Assembly: GCF_900115155.1 (NCBI RefSeq)
Contig: NZ_FOVM01000005.1
Coordinates: 1 to 64,000 of the forward strand
DNA length: 64,000 nt
From: Mycetocola miduiensis
GTDB taxonomy: Bacteria; Actinomycetota; Actinomycetes; Actinomycetales; Microbacteriaceae
Direction of reading: 5' to 3'
Position numbers and translations under genes: made by a program. Under the pieces are notes generated by a model. That model was not told the origin of the DNA. It did no database searches and saw nothing but the letters and a program-made list of their open reading frames with translations. Shown here piece after piece: positions 61,526 through 64,000 of this stretch (the stretch's first letter is position 1; each line of letters begins with the position of its first letter).

Positions 61526-62262
61526 GCGCGGGAGAGCCCCAGATCCATGAGATTCTCGAGCCCGACCGTGAGGCCCGTCGCGGTTCGCGTCGCCTCGAGC
61601 GCGAGAAGGATCCCCTGCTCGTACGAACTCGAGTCGATGGTGTTGTGGGTAATCGACAGGGTCTCCCCCGTGCCACCGAACGTCACTTCCTGGCGGGCGA
61701 CAACCCCGGCGAGCCGCAGGCTGTGGATCGGGATGCTCGACACCTGCTGTCCGCGCGCACGCTGGTCGGTGTACGGCGCCTCAACGGGCCCGAGCCCTAC
61801 CCGTGCCTCACCGATCAGCTCAGCCGTTCGCACAGCGGTTCCGCTCGGCGAGTCGATCTTCGCAGCCCGATGCGCCTCAACGATCTCGATCGAGTCGAAG
61901 AACCGGCCGGCGATCGTCGCGAGGGTGGTGCCGAGCACAGACCCGAGCGAGAAGTTGGGGATGATCACGACGCCGTTGTCGGCGTCTGCGAGCTGGCTGC
62001 GCAACGTGGCGACCCGGTCCCGCGACCAGCCGGAGGTGCCGACGAGGACATTAGCGCCCGAGCGGAGAGCGTGCTCGACGACCTTCGGTGAGACGGCGGG
62101 CGCTGTGACGTCGACGACGATGTCGGCGCCGTTCATCTCATCGAGGGAACTCGACGAGCCAAGCCGGGCCGACACGTCGAACCCCGGCGTCTCTTCGATG
62201 AGCCGCGTGAACAATCGCCCCATCGTGCCGTTCGCACCCACCACTGCCACGCTCGTAACCAT
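61522..62262 (-). CDS. dapB: 4-hydroxy-tetrahydrodipicolinate reductase
   Basis: NAD(P)H-dependent reductase, second step of the DAP branch. 246 aa. The Rossmann motif is VAVVGANGTMGRL (5-17). The catalytic EAHRAAKIDSPSGTA segment holds the His-His/Lys pair region. GVVIIPNFSLGSVL and VLVGTSGW are family-typical. The ATG has TAGATT 6 nt upstream and no Shine-Dalgarno. Confidence 0.96.
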   Translation of the reverse strand: MVTSVAVVGANGTMGRLFTRLIEETPGFDVSARLGSSSSLDEMNGADIVVDVTAPAVSPKVVEHALRSGANVLVGTSGWSRDRVATLRSQLADADNGVVIIPNFSLGSVLGTTLATIAGRFFDSIEIVEAHRAAKIDSPSGTAVRTAELIGEARVGLGPVEAPYTDQRARGQQVSSIPIHSLRLAGVVARQEVTFGGTGETLSITHNTIDSSSYEQGILLALEATRTATGLTVGLENLMDLGLSRA

Positions 62263-62268
62263 GCTCCC

Positions 62269-62274
62269 AATCTA
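62269..62274 (-). promoter_or_regulatory. dapB -10 box, leaderless
   Basis: TAGATT ends 6 nt before the ATG of dapB, back to back with the leaderless promoter of the GNAT gene. Confidence 0.55.
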
Positions 62275-62308
62275 CAGGCCGTTGCCGATGCACCCGCCGG
62301 CGCCGGTT

Positions 62309-62314
62309 TAAGCT
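62309..62314 (+). promoter_or_regulatory. GNAT gene -10 box, leaderless
   Basis: TAAGCT ends 6 nt before the GTG at 62321, with no ribosome-binding site. Confidence 0.5.
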
Positions 62315-62320
62315 GATCGG

Positions 62321-62779
62321 GTGCCCGACTTCACACCTACACCTGTCACAGACGCCACAGCCCACGACCTGCTGGCGGAGTATTTCCACAGCAGAGAGCT
62401 GACCTTTATCGGCGGAACCTACTCCGTCACCTTCCCCGCGCCCGAGCAGTTCGAACCACCGGCGGGGGTCTTCGTCGTCGTCCACGACGGCGATCGCGCC
62501 GTCGGCTGCGGCGGCGTCCGCCGGCTTGCGCCGACCCGGTACGAGGTCAAGCACCTGTTCCTCCGCCCCGAAACGCGCGGCAAGGGCTGGGGAAAGCAGC
62601 TTCTCGCCGAGCTGGAGCGTCGCGCGGCCGAATTCGGGGCCACTGAGGTCGTGCTCGACACCAACGCGACGCTCACCGCTGCCGGCGGGCTCTACCAGTC
62701 GACGGGCTACGAGAGCGTCGAGCCGTACAACGACAACCCCAACGCCACCAACTGGTACCGCAAGTCCCTCACCCTCTGA
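62321..62779 (+). CDS. GNAT-family N-acetyltransferase
   Basis: A 152-aa acetyl-CoA-dependent acetyltransferase. The pyrophosphate-binding motif A is VKHLFLRPETRGKGWGKQLLAELE (R-G-K-G-W-G), followed by motif B LYQSTGYESVEPY. The acceptor is unknown. The GTG start is inferred to be leaderless. It diverges from dapB across 58 bp. Confidence 0.9.
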   Translation: MPDFTPTPVTDATAHDLLAEYFHSRELTFIGGTYSVTFPAPEQFEPPAGVFVVVHDGDRAVGCGGVRRLAPTRYEVKHLFLRPETRGKGWGKQLLAELERRAAEFGATEVVLDTNATLTAAGGLYQSTGYESVEPYNDNPNATNWYRKSLTL

Positions 62780-62809
62780 ACGTGCGGGAGCGAACGGATG
62801 CCGTCCGGC

Positions 62810-63412
62810 TCAGACCAGCGGCACGTCAGGTAACCCGGTTCGAAGCTCCATCGGGAGGTGCGCAAGGTCGTTGTGGGTGAGGAGCGTCCACGGCCGGCCG
62901 GGCTTCCGCTGGATCACGCTGAGCCCGCAATGTGCCTGGTCGAGGGTCATCCAACGCCACTCGGGCGCACCGAGCACCTCGCGGATGAACCAGGCGATGA
63001 CGACGTTGTGGGTGATCAGCAGATCGTGCCGGTCACCCTTGCGCGGTGCGAGAAACTCGGAGACGGCATCCGCCATCTGTGCGGTTCCCGCCTCGATCTC
63101 CGCCTCGGTCACCGACCCGAAGAACGGCAGGTACGCGGAGGGCATCTGGGACATCCGCCCCGTCGGGACGCAGTCCATCAAGAGCGCCGACGGCTCGGAG
63201 ACGATCGCCGGCATCCGCTCGCCGACGATGCCTGCTGTCTCGGACGCCCGCTGCAATGGGGAATGGTGTGCCGCGGTGAGCGGCAGGCCGCCGATGCGTT
63301 CGGCGAGCAGGTGTGCCTGCCGCCTGCCCCTGGCTGAGAGAGGACCGTCGCCGAGCCCATGCTGGGCATCCTGCTGTTCTCCGTGGCGAACGAGGTAAAT
63401 GTACTGAGACAC
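62810..63412 (-). CDS. Histidine phosphatase (phosphoglycerate-mutase-like)
   Basis: A 200-aa protein with the phosphohistidine motif LVRHGEQ (8-14), Arg in SPLQRASETAG and the second His in LLITHNVVIAWFIREVLG. The substrate is not readable; members include phosphosugar and nucleotide phosphatases. It lies 5 bp after the M16 peptidase gene and so is probably co-transcribed with it. Confidence 0.9.
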   Translation of the reverse strand: MSQYIYLVRHGEQQDAQHGLGDGPLSARGRRQAHLLAERIGGLPLTAAHHSPLQRASETAGIVGERMPAIVSEPSALLMDCVPTGRMSQMPSAYLPFFGSVTEAEIEAGTAQMADAVSEFLAPRKGDRHDLLITHNVVIAWFIREVLGAPEWRWMTLDQAHCGLSVIQRKPGRPWTLLTHNDLAHLPMELRTGLPDVPLV

Positions 63413-63417
63413 GAGTG

Positions 63418-64000
63418 TTACTCCTGGTGATCTGTCCCGAACCCGGCGAACACGTCTTCATCGACGGCTCCGACTGCGGCAAGGGAAAGAGGTCGGGAGA
63501 CGAGATCGGCGGCAAGCGCCTGCACCTCGTCAGCGGTGACGAGAGCCAACCTTCGCAGGCTCTCGTCGAGGTCGAGGAACTCACCGAGGGTGATCTCGGC
63601 GCGGCCGAGCCTGGACATCCGGGTGTCCGAGTCCTCGAGGGCCAGAGCGGATGCTCCGGACAGCTGGCCGTTCGCCCGGGCCAATTCTTCGGGTGTGACG
63701 CCGTTTGCGGCGAGGAGGCGTAATTCTTCGAGCATGAGGTCGGCGACCTGGCGTGCCTTCGCCGGTGAGCAGGCGCCGTACAGTCCGAACACTCCGGCAT
63801 CGGAGTACGACGCGGCGAACGAGTAGACCGAGTAGGCCAGGCCACGCTTCTCGCGGACCTCCTGGAAGAGCCGGGACGACATCCCGCCACCGAGGATGGA
63901 GTTGAGCACTCCCATGATCAGTCGTCGATCATCGGACGCCGACAGGCCAGGGAACCCGATGAGAAGGTGGACCTGCTCGATCGGGCGGGTTTCGACCGAG
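63418..64000 (-). CDS. M16-family (pitrilysin) peptidase, C-terminal part
   Basis: The frame is open to the window edge, so the N-terminal half with the HxxEH zinc site lies outside. What is visible is the C-terminal inactive-like domain with the R/Y signature MSSRLFQEVREKRGLAYSVYS and the segment SVETRPIEQVHLLIGFPGLS at the edge. In actinobacteria such a gene normally follows pnp and precedes dapB, which fits. The first in-frame ATG (63915) is internal and not the true start. Confidence 0.9.
   Translation of the reverse strand, partial: SVETRPIEQVHLLIGFPGLSASDDRRLIMGVLNSILGGGMSSRLFQEVREKRGLAYSVYSFAASYSDAGVFGLYGACSPAKARQVADLMLEELRLLAANGVTPEELARANGQLSGASALALEDSDTRMSRLGRAEITLGEFLDLDESLRRLALVTADEVQALAADLVSRPLSLAAVGAVDEDVFAGFGTDHQE

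Overview
The window is high-GC and looks like chromosomal DNA of an actinobacterium, most likely a Microbacteriaceae-type organism. The evidence is the actinobacterial rRNA leader motifs, the conserved block thyA-folA-dapA-rnj-ftsK-pgsA-cinA-clgR-DUF3046-recA-recX-miaB-miaA-dapF-hflX-lexA, the DUF3516 helicase, DUF1844 next to infC, and many promoters whose -10 hexamer lies 6-7 nt before the start codon (leaderless mRNAs). Genus is not determinable from what I can see. Most genes are on the minus strand.

Layout. 1-5400: an rrn operon on the minus strand (16S-23S-5S, no tRNA in the spacers) with long inverted repeats flanking 16S and 23S. 5926-8657: tyrS, and a divergent SatD-like/membrane protein pair behind a promoter with two TTAGG/CCTAA palindromes. 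8817-17397: mpg and the arginine pathway argC-J-B-D-F-G-H, lacking argR at its usual place between argF and argG. 17620-22710: DUF3516 helicase, pnuC, and a zinc-ribbon/SDR protein. 23161-26728: pheS-pheT. 26783-30177: a GluABCD-type amino-acid ABC transporter. 30263-33000: trmH-family methylase, infC-rpmI-rplT with an AUU start for infC, and DUF1844. 33206-35997: membrane protein pair and SRPBCC protein. 36083-39995: SseB-like protein and hisC-B-H-A. 40061-41530: LysM protein divergent from lexA (an SOS pair). 41535-48361: hflX, RsmC-like methylase, dapF, miaA, miaB, recX. 48376-58719: recA, DUF3046, clgR-like, cinA, pgsA, ftsK, rnj, dapA, folA, thyA. 58911-64000: OsmC, TIGR01777 epimerase, a repeat array, TPR membrane protein, dapB, GNAT, histidine phosphatase and a partial M16 peptidase.

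The genes form mainly a housekeeping region: amino-acid synthesis (Arg, His, lysine/DAP), translation, DNA repair and SOS, chromosome segregation, and folate/thymidylate. I saw no phage, IS element, CRISPR array or defence island.

The unexplained material is intergenic. One hairpin repeat family (three arms, A-B-C) occurs at 8718-8803, 44681-44770 and as six units at 60320-61072, always in the same orientation just after a minus-strand stop codon. A second family of nested hairpins occurs three times at 22713-23163, with compensatory base changes between copies. Other items of note are the CTG start inferred for miaA, an 88-bp duplicated element before miaB, and 27-bp tandem repeats before the helicase.
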